A stretch of DNA of 32,530 nt. Source: Pseudomonas nabeulensis (GTDB taxonomy: Bacteria; Pseudomonadota; Gammaproteobacteria; Pseudomonadales; Pseudomonadaceae). Positions 7,764-16,074 of the stretch are shown piece by piece (position 1 is the stretch's first letter; each line of letters starts with the position of its first letter). Location of the stretch: the NCBI RefSeq assembly GCF_004682045.1, contig NZ_QUZT01000073.1, forward strand, positions 1-32,530. Reading direction: 5' to 3'. Position numbers and translations under genes: made by a program. The notes beneath the pieces are model-generated. The model was not told the DNA's origin. It saw only the letters and a program-made list of their open reading frames with translations, and did not search any database.

Positions 7764-8126
7764 TCAAGCGTTCTGTTCAAACACCACGTAGATCTTGCGG
7801 CACGGTTCCAGCACTTCCCAAGTACCAGTGAAGCCGGCGGGAATCACGAAGCGGTCGCCGGCGCGCAAGGTCTTGGCATTGCCCTCGGCATCCCGCAAGA
7901 CAGAAACACCCTGCACGATCTCGCAGTATTCATGCTCGGTGTAGTTGACCTTCCACTGGCCCACTTCAGCTTCCCAGACGCCAGCGTTCATCTGGCCGCA
8001 TGGACTGTTGTAGTGGTTGTAGAGCGTTTGTTCGGGATCGCCCTTGAGGATCTTTTCCGCAGCAGGGCGATAGCGGTCGGGGGCGGTGTTGGCTTGGCTG
8101 AAGTCGACGATGTCCTGGATGCTCAT
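7764..8126 (-). CDS. Small cupin-domain protein
   Basis: A 120-residue single-domain cupin, resembling the cupin_3/EutQ-like group. The barrel motifs appear around WKVNYTEHEYCEIVQGVSVL and the second motif LRAGDRFVIPAGFTGTWEV. Substrate and reaction are unknown. Such small cupins are often found with amine and amino-acid catabolic genes. GGGGAT lies upstream of the ATG. The gene is divergent from kauB and shares a 194-bp regulatory region with two PuuR/PauR-like palindromes, so it may belong to the same polyamine regulon. Confidence 0.85.
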   Translation of the reverse strand: MSIQDIVDFSQANTAPDRYRPAAEKILKGDPEQTLYNHYNSPCGQMNAGVWEAEVGQWKVNYTEHEYCEIVQGVSVLRDAEGNAKTLRAGDRFVIPAGFTGTWEVLEPCRKIYVVFEQNA

Positions 8127-8168
8127 GGGCGTATCCCCTCTGGCCTGCGGTGGAAGAGCCCAAAGTCT

Positions 8169-8188
8169 ATGTTTATTAAAATGAACAT
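8169..8188. promoter_or_regulatory. Candidate PuuR/PauR operator 1
   Basis: ATGTTTATTAAAATGAACAT is an imperfect palindrome (one mismatched pair) in the cupin-kauB intergenic region. The AATGAACA half resembles the recognition sequence I remember for E. coli PuuR. A PuuR-type regulator is encoded at 19803-20351. Assignment is by resemblance. Confidence 0.5.
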
Positions 8189-8210
8189 CGCAAGGGCGTT
8201 TGCCGGGCGT

Positions 8211-8231
8211 ATGTCAAATATATTGAAACAT
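8211..8231. promoter_or_regulatory. Candidate PuuR/PauR operator 2 overlapping a possible -10 box
   Basis: A second imperfect palindrome (core TGTCAAATATATTGAAACA) shares the ATGT...AACAT ends with operator 1. Its centre is about 42 bp away, close to four helical turns. It covers TATATT (8219-8224), a possible kauB -10 box, so a bound repressor would block RNA polymerase. No convincing -35 box is visible. Confidence 0.45.
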
Positions 8232-8320
8232 CCCCAGCCGCTGGTTTAGGGTGGCAGCTGCCTTGAGGCTGCCGGCGGACATCGCCTGGCCCTTGTATTC
8301 AACAAGAGGAGGACACTCGC

Positions 8321-9814
8321 ATGACCACCCTGACCCGTGCCGACTGGGAGCAACGCGCCAAGGATCTGAAGATCGAAGGCCGCGCCTATATCAATGGCGA
8401 ATACACCGCCGCAGCTTCCGGCGAGACCTTCGAATGCCTCAGTCCGGTCGATGGCCGCCTGCTGGCCACTGTTGCCAGTTGTGACGCCGCCGACGCCCAG
8501 CGCGCCGTGGAAAACGCCCGCGCCACGTTCAATTCCGGTGTTTGGTCGCGCCTCGCGCCGGCCAAGCGCAAATCCGCCATGATCCGTTTCGCCGCGCTGC
8601 TCAAGGCCAATGCCGAAGAGCTGGCGCTGCTGGAAACCCTGGACATGGGCAAGCCGATCAGCGACTCCCTGAACATCGACGTTCCCGGCGCAGCCAATGC
8701 GCTGAGCTGGAGCGGCGAGGCCATCGACAAGATCTACGATGAAGTCGCTGCCACCCCGCACGATCAACTGGGTCTGGTGACCCGTGAGCCGGTCGGCGTG
8801 GTCGGCGCCATCGTACCGTGGAACTTCCCACTGATGATGGCTTGCTGGAAGCTTGGCCCGGCGCTGTCCACCGGTAACTCGGTGATCCTCAAACCGTCCG
8901 AAAAATCCCCGCTGACTGCCATCCGCATCGCTGCCCTGGCGGTTGAAGCAGGCATTCCAAAAGGCGTGTTCAACGTGCTGCCGGGTTACGGTCACACCGT
9001 GGGCGATGCGCTGGCCAGGCATATGGACGTGGACACGTTGGTGTTCACCGGTTCGACCAAGATCGCCAAGCAGCTGTTGATTCGCTCCGGCGAGTCGAAT
9101 ATGAAGCGTGTGTGGCTGGAAGCCGGCGGCAAGAGCCCGAACATCGTGTTCGCCGACGCGCCAGACCTGCAAGCCGCCGCTGAATCGGCCGCCAGCGCGA
9201 TTGCCTTCAACCAGGGTGAAGTCTGCACTGCCGGTTCACGCCTGCTGGTCGAGCGCTCCATCAAGGATAAATTCCTGCCGTTGGTGATCGAGGCCCTTAA
9301 AGGCTGGAAGCCGGGCAATCCGCTGGATCCAGCGACCAACGTCGGTGCGCTGGTGGATACCCAGCAGATGAACACCGTGCTTTCTTACATCGAGGCCGGC
9401 CACGCAGATGGCGCGAAGCTGGTGGCGGGCGGCAAGCGCACCCTGGAAGAAACCGGTGGCACCTATGTGGAACCGACGATTTTCGACGGCGTGACCAACG
9501 CCATGAAGATCGCTCAGGAAGAGATCTTCGGCCCAGTGTTGTCGGTGATCGCCTTCGACAGCGCCGAAGAAGCGATCAAGATTGCCAACGACACCATCTA
9601 CGGTTTGGCGGCCGCGGTGTGGACCGCCGATATCTCCAAGGCACACCTGACCGCCAAGGCCCTGCGCGCGGGTAGCGTGTGGGTCAACCAATACGACGGT
9701 GGCGACATGACCGCGCCGTTTGGTGGTTTCAAGCAGTCGGGTAACGGTCGCGACAAGTCGCTGCATGCCTTCGACAAATACACCGAGCTGAAATCGACCT
9801 GGATCAAGCTGTAA
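8321..9814 (+). CDS. kauB: Aldehyde dehydrogenase KauB/PuuC (gamma-glutamyl-gamma-aminobutyraldehyde dehydrogenase)
   Basis: A 497-residue NAD(P)-dependent aldehyde dehydrogenase, closest in features to PuuC/KauB, which oxidises gamma-glutamyl-aminoaldehydes (and related omega-aminoaldehydes) in putrescine and cadaverine breakdown. Asn168 (VPWNFP), Lys191 (KPSEKSP), Glu267 (LEAGGKSPN) and the catalytic Cys302 (NQGEVCTAGSR) are all in place. The start follows AGAGGAGG by 7-8 nt. It has its own regulatory region with PuuR/PauR-like palindromes. The oxidoreductase at 14667-15959 could supply its aldehyde substrate. Substrate specificity is inferred from family and context. Confidence 0.9.
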   Translation: MTTLTRADWEQRAKDLKIEGRAYINGEYTAAASGETFECLSPVDGRLLATVASCDAADAQRAVENARATFNSGVWSRLAPAKRKSAMIRFAALLKANAEELALLETLDMGKPISDSLNIDVPGAANALSWSGEAIDKIYDEVAATPHDQLGLVTREPVGVVGAIVPWNFPLMMACWKLGPALSTGNSVILKPSEKSPLTAIRIAALAVEAGIPKGVFNVLPGYGHTVGDALARHMDVDTLVFTGSTKIAKQLLIRSGESNMKRVWLEAGGKSPNIVFADAPDLQAAAESAASAIAFNQGEVCTAGSRLLVERSIKDKFLPLVIEALKGWKPGNPLDPATNVGALVDTQQMNTVLSYIEAGHADGAKLVAGGKRTLEETGGTYVEPTIFDGVTNAMKIAQEEIFGPVLSVIAFDSAEEAIKIANDTIYGLAAAVWTADISKAHLTAKALRAGSVWVNQYDGGDMTAPFGGFKQSGNGRDKSLHAFDKYTELKSTWIKL

Positions 9815-9833
9815 GCAACACCCCAGGCCAAGT

Positions 9834-9921
9834 GTGGGAGGGGGCTTGCTCCCGATAGCGGTGTATCAGTCACCCAATTCAGTGACTGACCCTCTGCAAT
9901 CGGGAGCAAGCCCCCTCCCAC
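9834..9921. repeat. REPIN (complete) between kauB and the MFS gene
   Basis: Two inverted REP arms (GTGGGAGGGGGCTTGCTCCC and its complement) enclose a spacer with CAGTCAC/GTGACTG pairing. The whole can fold as one long hairpin. Such elements are mobilised by a RAYT transposase encoded elsewhere. Confidence 0.92.
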
Positions 9922-9964
9922 CTTTGTTTTGTGGGTTCTCAAAATTATCCACAGGAGCGTGGAA

Positions 9965-11107
9965 ATGCGTTGGGCGACTTATTTCGCCGTGTTGGCATCG
10001 GTCCTCAGTGTCGGCTTGGCCTTGGGCGTCAGCATGCCGCTGGTATCACTGCGCCTCGAAGGCTGGGGTTATGGCAGTTTCGCGATTGGCGTAATGGCTG
10101 CCATGCCGGCGTTCGGTGTATTGCTGGGGGCAAAGGTTTCCAGTCGCATGGCCTCGTGGCTGGGCACGGCGAACCTGATGCGTTTGTGCCTGTGGGCGGG
10201 TGCAGTGTCCATCGGCCTGTTGGCGATTTTGCCGAGTTACCCGGTCTGGCTGGTGCTGCGGCTGATGATCGGGGTGATCCTGACCATCGTGTTTATCCTC
10301 GGCGAAAGCTGGATCAACCAGTTGGTGGTGGAGCAGTGGCGCGGACGGCTGGTAGCGCTGTATGGCTGTAGTTACGCCCTGAGCCAATTGTCTGGCCCGT
10401 TGTTGCTGGGCGTTATCGGCACCGATCATGACTATGGCTTCTGGGTGGGGGTAGGCCTGCTGGTGGTAGCGCCGATCCTGTTGCTGGGACGCTCCGGCGC
10501 ACCGACCGCCGATTCGTTCAGCGTGACCTTTGGCGATCTCTGGCGTTTCTGTAAGAGCCTGCCGGCGATTGCTTGGGCGGTGGCATTATTCGCCGCTTTC
10601 GAGGCGATGATTCTGACGCTGTTGCCGGTGTATTGCCTGCAACAAGGTTTTACAGCGGAGATTGCGTTGGCGATGGTCAGCACGGTGGTGGTCGGTGATG
10701 CGTTGTTGCAATTGCCCATTGGCGCATTGGCGGACTACCTGCCGCGTCGTACGCTGTTGCTGGGGTGTGCCGTGCTGTTGCTGGTGTCGAGCCTGGCAAT
10801 TCCACTGGTATTGCATACGCCGCTGATCTGGCCGATTTGGGTGCTGTTTGGTGCCAGTGCGGGCGGGTTGTTCACCCTGTCATTGATCCTTATTGGAGAA
10901 CGCTACCGAGACGATGCGCTGGTGCGCGCCAATGCCCATGTGGCGCAGCTGTGGGGGATCGGCTGCTTGATCGGGCCGTTGGTGGCCGGTGCAGGTAGCC
11001 AGTGGATCAGCGGGCATGCGTTGCCATTCTTGATGGCGGCGGGGGCGTTGGGGTTGGTGGTGTTGCTGCTGCGCCAGGGTGCGTTCGGGGCAGCACAGCC
11101 TGCCTGA
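9965..11107 (+). CDS. MFS transporter (YcaD-like)
   Basis: A 380-residue major facilitator protein with about 12 hydrophobic helices in two halves. The loop GVLLGAKVSSRMASWLG after helix 2 corresponds to motif A, and it resembles YcaD-type inner-membrane permeases. The substrate is unknown. The ATG at 9965 is preceded by AGGAG 7 nt upstream. A longer frame opening at 9929 starts inside poorly conserved sequence right after the REPIN and lacks a ribosome site. It is flanked by REPINs on both sides and is convergent with the phospholipase-D gene. Confidence 0.88.
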   Translation: MRWATYFAVLASVLSVGLALGVSMPLVSLRLEGWGYGSFAIGVMAAMPAFGVLLGAKVSSRMASWLGTANLMRLCLWAGAVSIGLLAILPSYPVWLVLRLMIGVILTIVFILGESWINQLVVEQWRGRLVALYGCSYALSQLSGPLLLGVIGTDHDYGFWVGVGLLVVAPILLLGRSGAPTADSFSVTFGDLWRFCKSLPAIAWAVALFAAFEAMILTLLPVYCLQQGFTAEIALAMVSTVVVGDALLQLPIGALADYLPRRTLLLGCAVLLLVSSLAIPLVLHTPLIWPIWVLFGASAGGLFTLSLILIGERYRDDALVRANAHVAQLWGIGCLIGPLVAGAGSQWISGHALPFLMAAGALGLVVLLLRQGAFGAAQPA

Positions 11108-11125
11108 CTTGAAATGCAATCAACT

Positions 11126-11212
11126 GTGGGAGGGGGCTTGCCCCCGATGGCGGAGTGTCAGCTACAGGTTTGCTAGCTGACCCACTGCAATCGGGGGCAA
11201 GCCCCCTCCCAC
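11126..11212. repeat. REPIN (complete) between convergent MFS and phospholipase-D genes
   Basis: Inverted arms GTGGGAGGGGGCTTGCCCCC and complement surround a spacer with GTCAGCTA/TAGCTGAC pairing. The element occupies the gap between two convergent genes and could block read-through from both. Confidence 0.93.
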
Positions 11213-11230
11213 ATTTTGATCTGTATTGTA

Positions 11231-12796
11231 TTAGAGCATTCGCTCCAAGCCCACACGGGTAGCAAACCACGCATTGAAGCGCCGCCACCAACTCCCCGGT
11301 TCACGGTCCAGGGTGTGCAGTTGGCCGTCATCTTCGGTCACCCACACCACCTGGCCGTCCTGCAATTTCGCCTCATAGCTCAAGGCGGGCGCCATGCCTT
11401 CCAGCGCCAGGTTGCGCACATGCTCCGCCAGCTCCGGGCTGTCCACCAATACGCCAACCTCGGTATTCCACAGCACCGAGCGGGGGTCGAAGTTGAACGA
11501 GCCGATAAACGACTTCTGTCGATCAAAGATCATCGCCTTGCTGTGCAGGCTCGAATCCGACCCGTGGAGCGTGCCGCTGCGAAACAGGTGCAGGCCGCTG
11601 CCGCCACCGTCTCCAGGCTGGCGACGCAACTCATACAGCTTCACCCCATGCTCCAGCAGTGCCTTGCGATAGGGCGCATACCCTCCGTGCACGGCCGGAA
11701 CATCGGTGGCCTCCAGGGAGTTGGTCAGCAGGCTCACCGACACGCCCGCGTCGGCGCGCCCCGTCAGGTAAACCAGCCCCGGCTGGCCCGGTACGAAGTA
11801 CGCCGAGATCATCATCAGCTCGTGTTTGACCCCTCCCAACTCCGGTTCCAACTGGGTCGTGAGCAATAACTGCGGGTCCGGGTCGGCGCTGGCCAGTACC
11901 TTGCTCGGCGCATCCCACAGCGCCTGGTTCCAGGCCCAGATCAGCTCGCGCCGCCAGATATCCATGCGCGGCTGGGTCTGATAGGTGCGCAAGCGGCTGT
12001 AGAGCGCATGATTCTGCTGGCGCGATTCGGCGAGCGAGGCCTCCAGGCGCACGCGCGCGGCAGCCAGGTCGCCGTTGGAAGGGCGGTTCGAGACAAAATC
12101 ATCAATCGGCTTGCTCAGGGCGCTGTTCCAGTACTGATCGAAACTGTGCCCCAGTTGCTCGGCCACCGGGCCCACGCTGAGCATGTCGATATCGGTGAAG
12201 TTCAGGTTGGGCTCAGCGTCGAAATACTCATCCCCCAGGTTACGCCCGCCGACGATGGCCACGCTGTTGTCTGCCAGCCAGAGCTTGTTGTGCATGCGCC
12301 GGTGTTGCAGCGACAAGTTGAACAAGCGCCCCATGGCCCGCGTGACGCCCGTGCTGCGCCCCAGGTGCAGCGGGTTGAACAGGCGGATCTCGATCCTGGG
12401 GTGGGCGGCGAGGGTGGCGATGATCTGGTCGAGGCCGTCGCTGGTGGTGTCGTCCAGCAGGATGCGCACGCGCACGCCACGGTCGGCGGCCTTGAGCAGT
12501 TCATCCACCAACATGCGCGTGCTGATGCCGTCGTGGACGATGTAGTACTGCAAGTCGAGGCTGGTCTGGGCGTTGCGGATCAGTTCGGCGCGGGCCATGA
12601 AGGCTTCGCTGCTGTTGGGCAACAGGCGAAAGCCCGAGCGCCCTTGGTGGGGCGCGGCCTGGGCCTGGATCGAACGGCCGAACGAGGATTGCGCGGCGGG
12701 CAGGGCATCACTGGGGATGCGCGGTGTATCGACCGTAGCGCAACCGCCCAGGGCCAGGGCTCCCAGCAGGAAAAACGGTAATAGCCGTTGCATCAT
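11231..12796 (-). CDS. Phospholipase-D-fold lipoprotein (cardiolipin synthase C-like)
   Basis: A 521-residue protein of the phospholipase D superfamily with two HKD motifs: His169-Lys171-Asp176 (HNKLWLADNSVAIVGG) and His418-Lys420-Asp425 (HSKAMIFDRQKSFIGS). The layout resembles ClsC/YmdC, which makes cardiolipin by phosphatidyl transfer. The N-terminus is a lipoprotein signal with lipobox LGGC (Cys19), so the enzyme is probably anchored in an envelope membrane facing the periplasm. ATG codons at 12796 and 12793 are both possible. The gene lies 62 bp downstream of the MocR regulator on the same strand. A hydrolase or transferase role on phospholipids is inferred. Confidence 0.88.
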   Translation of the reverse strand: MMQRLLPFFLLGALALGGCATVDTPRIPSDALPAAQSSFGRSIQAQAAPHQGRSGFRLLPNSSEAFMARAELIRNAQTSLDLQYYIVHDGISTRMLVDELLKAADRGVRVRILLDDTTSDGLDQIIATLAAHPRIEIRLFNPLHLGRSTGVTRAMGRLFNLSLQHRRMHNKLWLADNSVAIVGGRNLGDEYFDAEPNLNFTDIDMLSVGPVAEQLGHSFDQYWNSALSKPIDDFVSNRPSNGDLAAARVRLEASLAESRQQNHALYSRLRTYQTQPRMDIWRRELIWAWNQALWDAPSKVLASADPDPQLLLTTQLEPELGGVKHELMMISAYFVPGQPGLVYLTGRADAGVSVSLLTNSLEATDVPAVHGGYAPYRKALLEHGVKLYELRRQPGDGGGSGLHLFRSGTLHGSDSSLHSKAMIFDRQKSFIGSFNFDPRSVLWNTEVGVLVDSPELAEHVRNLALEGMAPALSYEAKLQDGQVVWVTEDDGQLHTLDREPGSWWRRFNAWFATRVGLERML

Positions 12797-12858
12797 CAAG
12801 GGAGTCGCTTCCAGATCAGGGCAGTTGTCGGCATATGACGGCTATTTCCCGCGAAAGG

Positions 12859-14283
12859 TCAGTCCGGCGTTTCGGCCAGCATCTTGATCGCGGCGGCGCC
12901 GACCTTACGCACGGCCTCTTCAATCTGCGGGGATGGCTTGGCAGCGTAGTTCATCCGCAGGCAGTTCCGGTACTTGCCCGAAGCAGAAAAGATACTGCCC
13001 ACAGCGACCTGTACGCCTTGTTCCACCAAGGTACGGTTGAGCTTCAACGTATCGAAGCCCTCCGGCAACTCGACCCACAGCATAAAGCTGCCCTGCGGAC
13101 GGCTGGCGCGGGTGCCCGCCGGGAAATAGCGGCTGACCCAATCAAGCATCAAGTCTCGATTGCGCTGGTATTGAGTGCGCATCCGCCGCAAATGTGGCTC
13201 GAAATGGCCGCCTTTAAGGAACTCGGCGATGGCAATCTGCGGCTGCGTAGCGGTGGAGCCGGTGCTGATGTATTTCATGTGCAGTACCCGTTCCAGGTAA
13301 CGGCCGGGCGCAACCCAGCCGATGCGCAAGCCAGGTGCCAGGGTTTTCGAGAACGAACTGCACAGCAGCACGCGCCCGTCTTCGTCGAAGGACTTGATGG
13401 TGCGCGGGCGCGGGTAGCTGTAGGCCAATTCGCCATACACATCGTCTTCGATAATCGCCACGTCAAAGCGCTGGGCCAGGGTGAGCAGCGCTCGTTTGCG
13501 CGCCTCCGGCATGATGTAGCCCAACGGGTTGTTGCAGTTGGGGGTGAGCTGGATGACCTTGATCGGCCACTGTTCCAGCGCCAGCTCCAGGGCTTCGAGG
13601 CTGATGCCGGTGATGGGATCGGTGGGGATCTCCAGGGCTTTCATGCCCAGGCCCTTGAGGGTCTGCATGGCACCGTGGAAGCTGGGGGAGTCCACCGCGA
13701 CGATATCGCCGGGTTCGCAGATGGCATGGATGCTGGCAGACAACGCTTCATGGCAGCCAGTGGTGATCACGATGTCATCGGCGGTCAGCTGGCAGCCGGA
13801 GTCCAATGACAGGCGGGCGATTTGCTCACGCAATTCCATACAGCCGAGGATATTGTCGTAATACAGCCCCGGCAGATCCTGGCGTCGACTCACACGGGCC
13901 AGGCTGCGCAGCAGAGGCTTCATGGTTGGTGACAGCACATCCGGCATGCCGCGGCCCATCTGTATGACGTCTTTGCGCGGTACTGCGCGGATCAGCTCCA
14001 ACACCTGATCCCACTGGGAGATTTCCACAGGCCTTTGTGCTGGGCGGCCGACTTCCGGCAGGGCTGGCAACTCACGCCCAACGGGCACAAAGTAGCCGGA
14101 TTTCGGCTTGGGCGTGGCCAGGCCGTTGTCTTCCAGCAAACGATAGGCCTGCTGCACCGTGCTCAGGCTGACCCCATGCTCGACGCTCAAGGCCCGGACA
14201 GAAGGCAACCGATCGCCGGGGCGGTAGAAGCCTTGCTCGATGCGGGTGCCCAGCAATTCGGCGAGGTTGACGTAAAGGGTCAT
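12859..14283 (-). CDS. MocR-type regulator (GntR wHTH fused to aminotransferase-fold domain)
   Basis: A 474-residue fusion: a winged-helix GntR DNA-binding domain (about 1-68, with LPSVRALSVEHGVSLSTVQQ) and a fold-type I aminotransferase-like domain. The latter keeps the PLP residues, with Asp280 (IIEDDVYGEL) and Lys313 (SFSKTLAPGLRIGW). Proteins of this kind sense PLP or a PLP-amino-acid adduct and control neighbouring genes. The ATG at 14283 has GGGAG 8 nt upstream. A TTG five codons earlier is less likely. It is divergent from the DUF1127 gene, and the shared region holds ATCTGTA repeats that are probably its operator. The effector is not evident. Confidence 0.93.
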   Translation of the reverse strand: MTLYVNLAELLGTRIEQGFYRPGDRLPSVRALSVEHGVSLSTVQQAYRLLEDNGLATPKPKSGYFVPVGRELPALPEVGRPAQRPVEISQWDQVLELIRAVPRKDVIQMGRGMPDVLSPTMKPLLRSLARVSRRQDLPGLYYDNILGCMELREQIARLSLDSGCQLTADDIVITTGCHEALSASIHAICEPGDIVAVDSPSFHGAMQTLKGLGMKALEIPTDPITGISLEALELALEQWPIKVIQLTPNCNNPLGYIMPEARKRALLTLAQRFDVAIIEDDVYGELAYSYPRPRTIKSFDEDGRVLLCSSFSKTLAPGLRIGWVAPGRYLERVLHMKYISTGSTATQPQIAIAEFLKGGHFEPHLRRMRTQYQRNRDLMLDWVSRYFPAGTRASRPQGSFMLWVELPEGFDTLKLNRTLVEQGVQVAVGSIFSASGKYRNCLRMNYAAKPSPQIEEAVRKVGAAAIKMLAETPD

Positions 14284-14302
14284 GACGGTCACTCCCAACG
14301 GA

Positions 14303-14391
14303 CCAGTACAGATAGGGCGAAAATACAGGATTCAGCCGCCCGTAGGCAGTATCTGTATGGATTTAATAAAAATGGGTTGAATCTGTAATGG
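14303..14391. promoter_or_regulatory. ATCTGTA repeat cluster, probable MocR operator
   Basis: Two direct repeats, ATCTGTATGG (14351-14360) and ATCTGTAATGG (14381-14391), start 30 bp apart. A third copy, ATCTGTACTGG, lies on the opposite strand at 14303-14313 with a weaker CCTGTA copy beside it (14324-14329). Combined direct and inverted repeats in the divergent region next to the regulator gene are the usual arrangement for MocR/PdxR-type operators. Confidence 0.6.
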
Positions 14392-14449
14392 TTTTGGCGA
14401 CGCGCTCATGCTGGGCACTCAAGGCAACAGGTCAATGAGGAGCAGATCA

Positions 14450-14665
14450 ATGAGCGGGATGAGCGATGTGCGGCTGGCGTTACACCGTCAGGAGCTGGAA
14501 GCAGGGCAGGAGCGCGGACAGTCTGTCAGCCGCTGGGGTCTGTTCTGGCGCCGTCGCCACACGCGCAAGGCGTTGCTGCACCTGACCTGTGAACAACTGA
14601 GGGATGTGGGGCTGACCGCCGAGCAAGCGCGCCAGGAAGGGCTGAAGCCCTTCTGGCGCAGCTGA
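14450..14665 (+). CDS. DUF1127 small basic protein
   Basis: A 71-residue protein whose C-terminal half matches DUF1127 (YjiS-like): RRRHTRKALLHLTCEQLRDV, then GLT and the terminal KPFWR. It is arginine-rich. Some DUF1127 proteins in alphaproteobacteria affect RNA turnover and stress or nutrient responses, but no role is known here. The ATG at 14450 follows GAGGAG by 7 nt. Earlier in-frame ATGs (14408, 14435) lie upstream of that ribosome site. It is divergent from the MocR gene, so it is the likely target. Its stop is 1 nt from the stop of the convergent oxidoreductase. Confidence 0.85.
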   Translation: MSGMSDVRLALHRQELEAGQERGQSVSRWGLFWRRRHTRKALLHLTCEQLRDVGLTAEQARQEGLKPFWRS

Positions 14666-14666
14666 T

Positions 14667-15959
14667 TCATACCAGCTCTTTGAACCGGTGCCAGAGCATT
14701 CCCAATGCCAATAGCGGCGAGCGCAGATGCTTGCCGCCCGGGAAGGTGAGGTGCGGCACCTGGGCGAACAGATCGAAGCGCCCCTGCTGTTGACCACTGA
14801 TGGCTTCGGCCAGCAGCTTGCCCGCCAAGTGCGTGGCATTGAGGCCGTGGCCCGCATAGGCCTGGGCGTAATACACGTTGGCCTGGTCGGGCAGGCGGCC
14901 AATCTGCGGCAAACGGTTGGCGCCGATGCCGATCATGCCGCCCCACTGGAAGTCGATCTTCACGTCGGCCAGTTGGGGAAACACTTTGAGCATCTTCGGG
15001 CGCATATAAGCGCCGATGTCCTGAGGATCACGACCGGAATAGTGGCAGGCCCCCCCGAACAATAAGCGTCGGTCGGCGGACAAACGGAAGTAGTCCACGG
15101 TGACTCGCTGGTCACACACGGCCATGTTCTGCGGTAGCAGGCTGGTTGCCTGCGCTTCGCTCAACGGCTCGGTGGCGATGATGTAGCTGCCGGCCGGCAG
15201 TACTTTGCCACTCAGCTGTGGGTTCAGGCCATTGAGGTAGGCGTTGCAGGCCAGCACCAGGGTCTTGGCGCGTACCTGGCCTTGGGCGGTGTGCACCTTG
15301 ACCTCGGGGCCGTAGTCGATGCGCGTTACCTCGGATTGTTCAAACAGTTTCACGCCCAACTGCTGCGCGGCGGCGGCCTCGCCGAGTGCTAGATTCAGCG
15401 GATGCAGATGGCCGGAGCCCATGTCGATCATGCCGCCCACATAACGGTCAGAGCCGATCACACTGCTCATCTCACCCGCTTGCAGCAGGCGCAGTTCATG
15501 ACGATAGCCAAGGCTGCGCAGCTCTTCTGCGTCCTCGGCGAACGCTTGGAGGTGATGAGGTTTGTTCGCCAGGTCGCAATAGCCCCAGGTAAGGTCGCAG
15601 GGAATCTGATAACGCTCGACGCGCTCGCGCACGATCTCCACGGCCTCCAGGCCCATCAGCTTCATCTGCCGCACGCCGTCGCTGCCGATCACGTTGGCGA
15701 ACTGGTCCAGGCCATGGCCCACGCCCCGTATCAACTGCCCGCCATTGCGCCCGCTGGCACCCCAACCGATTCTGCGGGCCTCCAGCAGCACGACGTTGAA
15801 GCCGCGCTCAGCCAGCTCCAGGGCCGTGTTGATGCCTGAATAGCCCCCACCAATCACACACACATCGGCAACCACTTCGCCGCTCAACACTGGGTAATCA
15901 GGTTGCGGCACGCTGCTGGCGGCGTAGTAGGAAGCGGTGTGTCGGGCGCTGGCGGTCAT
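14667..15959 (-). CDS. FAD-dependent amine oxidoreductase (PuuB/PauB-like)
   Basis: A 430-residue DAO-family flavoprotein with the dinucleotide motif VIGGGYSGINTALELAERG (about 35-53) and WGASGRNGGQLIRG, typical of gamma-glutamylputrescine oxidoreductase PuuB and the Pseudomonas PauB proteins. The expected reaction is oxidative deamination of a gamma-glutamylated diamine to the aminoaldehyde, which KauB then oxidises. The position relative to dadR and kauB matches what I remember for P. aeruginosa pauB4. I chose the start MTASARHTAS because GGGAGG lies just upstream. The frame stays open further 5', but that part overlaps the next gene antisense. No PuuR-like palindrome is seen in its upstream gap. 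Confidence 0.88.
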   Translation of the reverse strand: MTASARHTASYYAASSVPQPDYPVLSGEVVADVCVIGGGYSGINTALELAERGFNVVLLEARRIGWGASGRNGGQLIRGVGHGLDQFANVIGSDGVRQMKLMGLEAVEIVRERVERYQIPCDLTWGYCDLANKPHHLQAFAEDAEELRSLGYRHELRLLQAGEMSSVIGSDRYVGGMIDMGSGHLHPLNLALGEAAAAQQLGVKLFEQSEVTRIDYGPEVKVHTAQGQVRAKTLVLACNAYLNGLNPQLSGKVLPAGSYIIATEPLSEAQATSLLPQNMAVCDQRVTVDYFRLSADRRLLFGGACHYSGRDPQDIGAYMRPKMLKVFPQLADVKIDFQWGGMIGIGANRLPQIGRLPDQANVYYAQAYAGHGLNATHLAGKLLAEAISGQQQGRFDLFAQVPHLTFPGGKHLRSPLLALGMLWHRFKELV

Positions 15960-16074
15960 GGGGAGCCTCCCTGTGTGGAAAATTTGACGCAGGATACAAC
16001 GGTCGGGCGAAGCTGTCTCATCACTGGCTTTTGCGGCAGAATCCACACCTATTCGCCGTTCGGTACCCGTTTCA

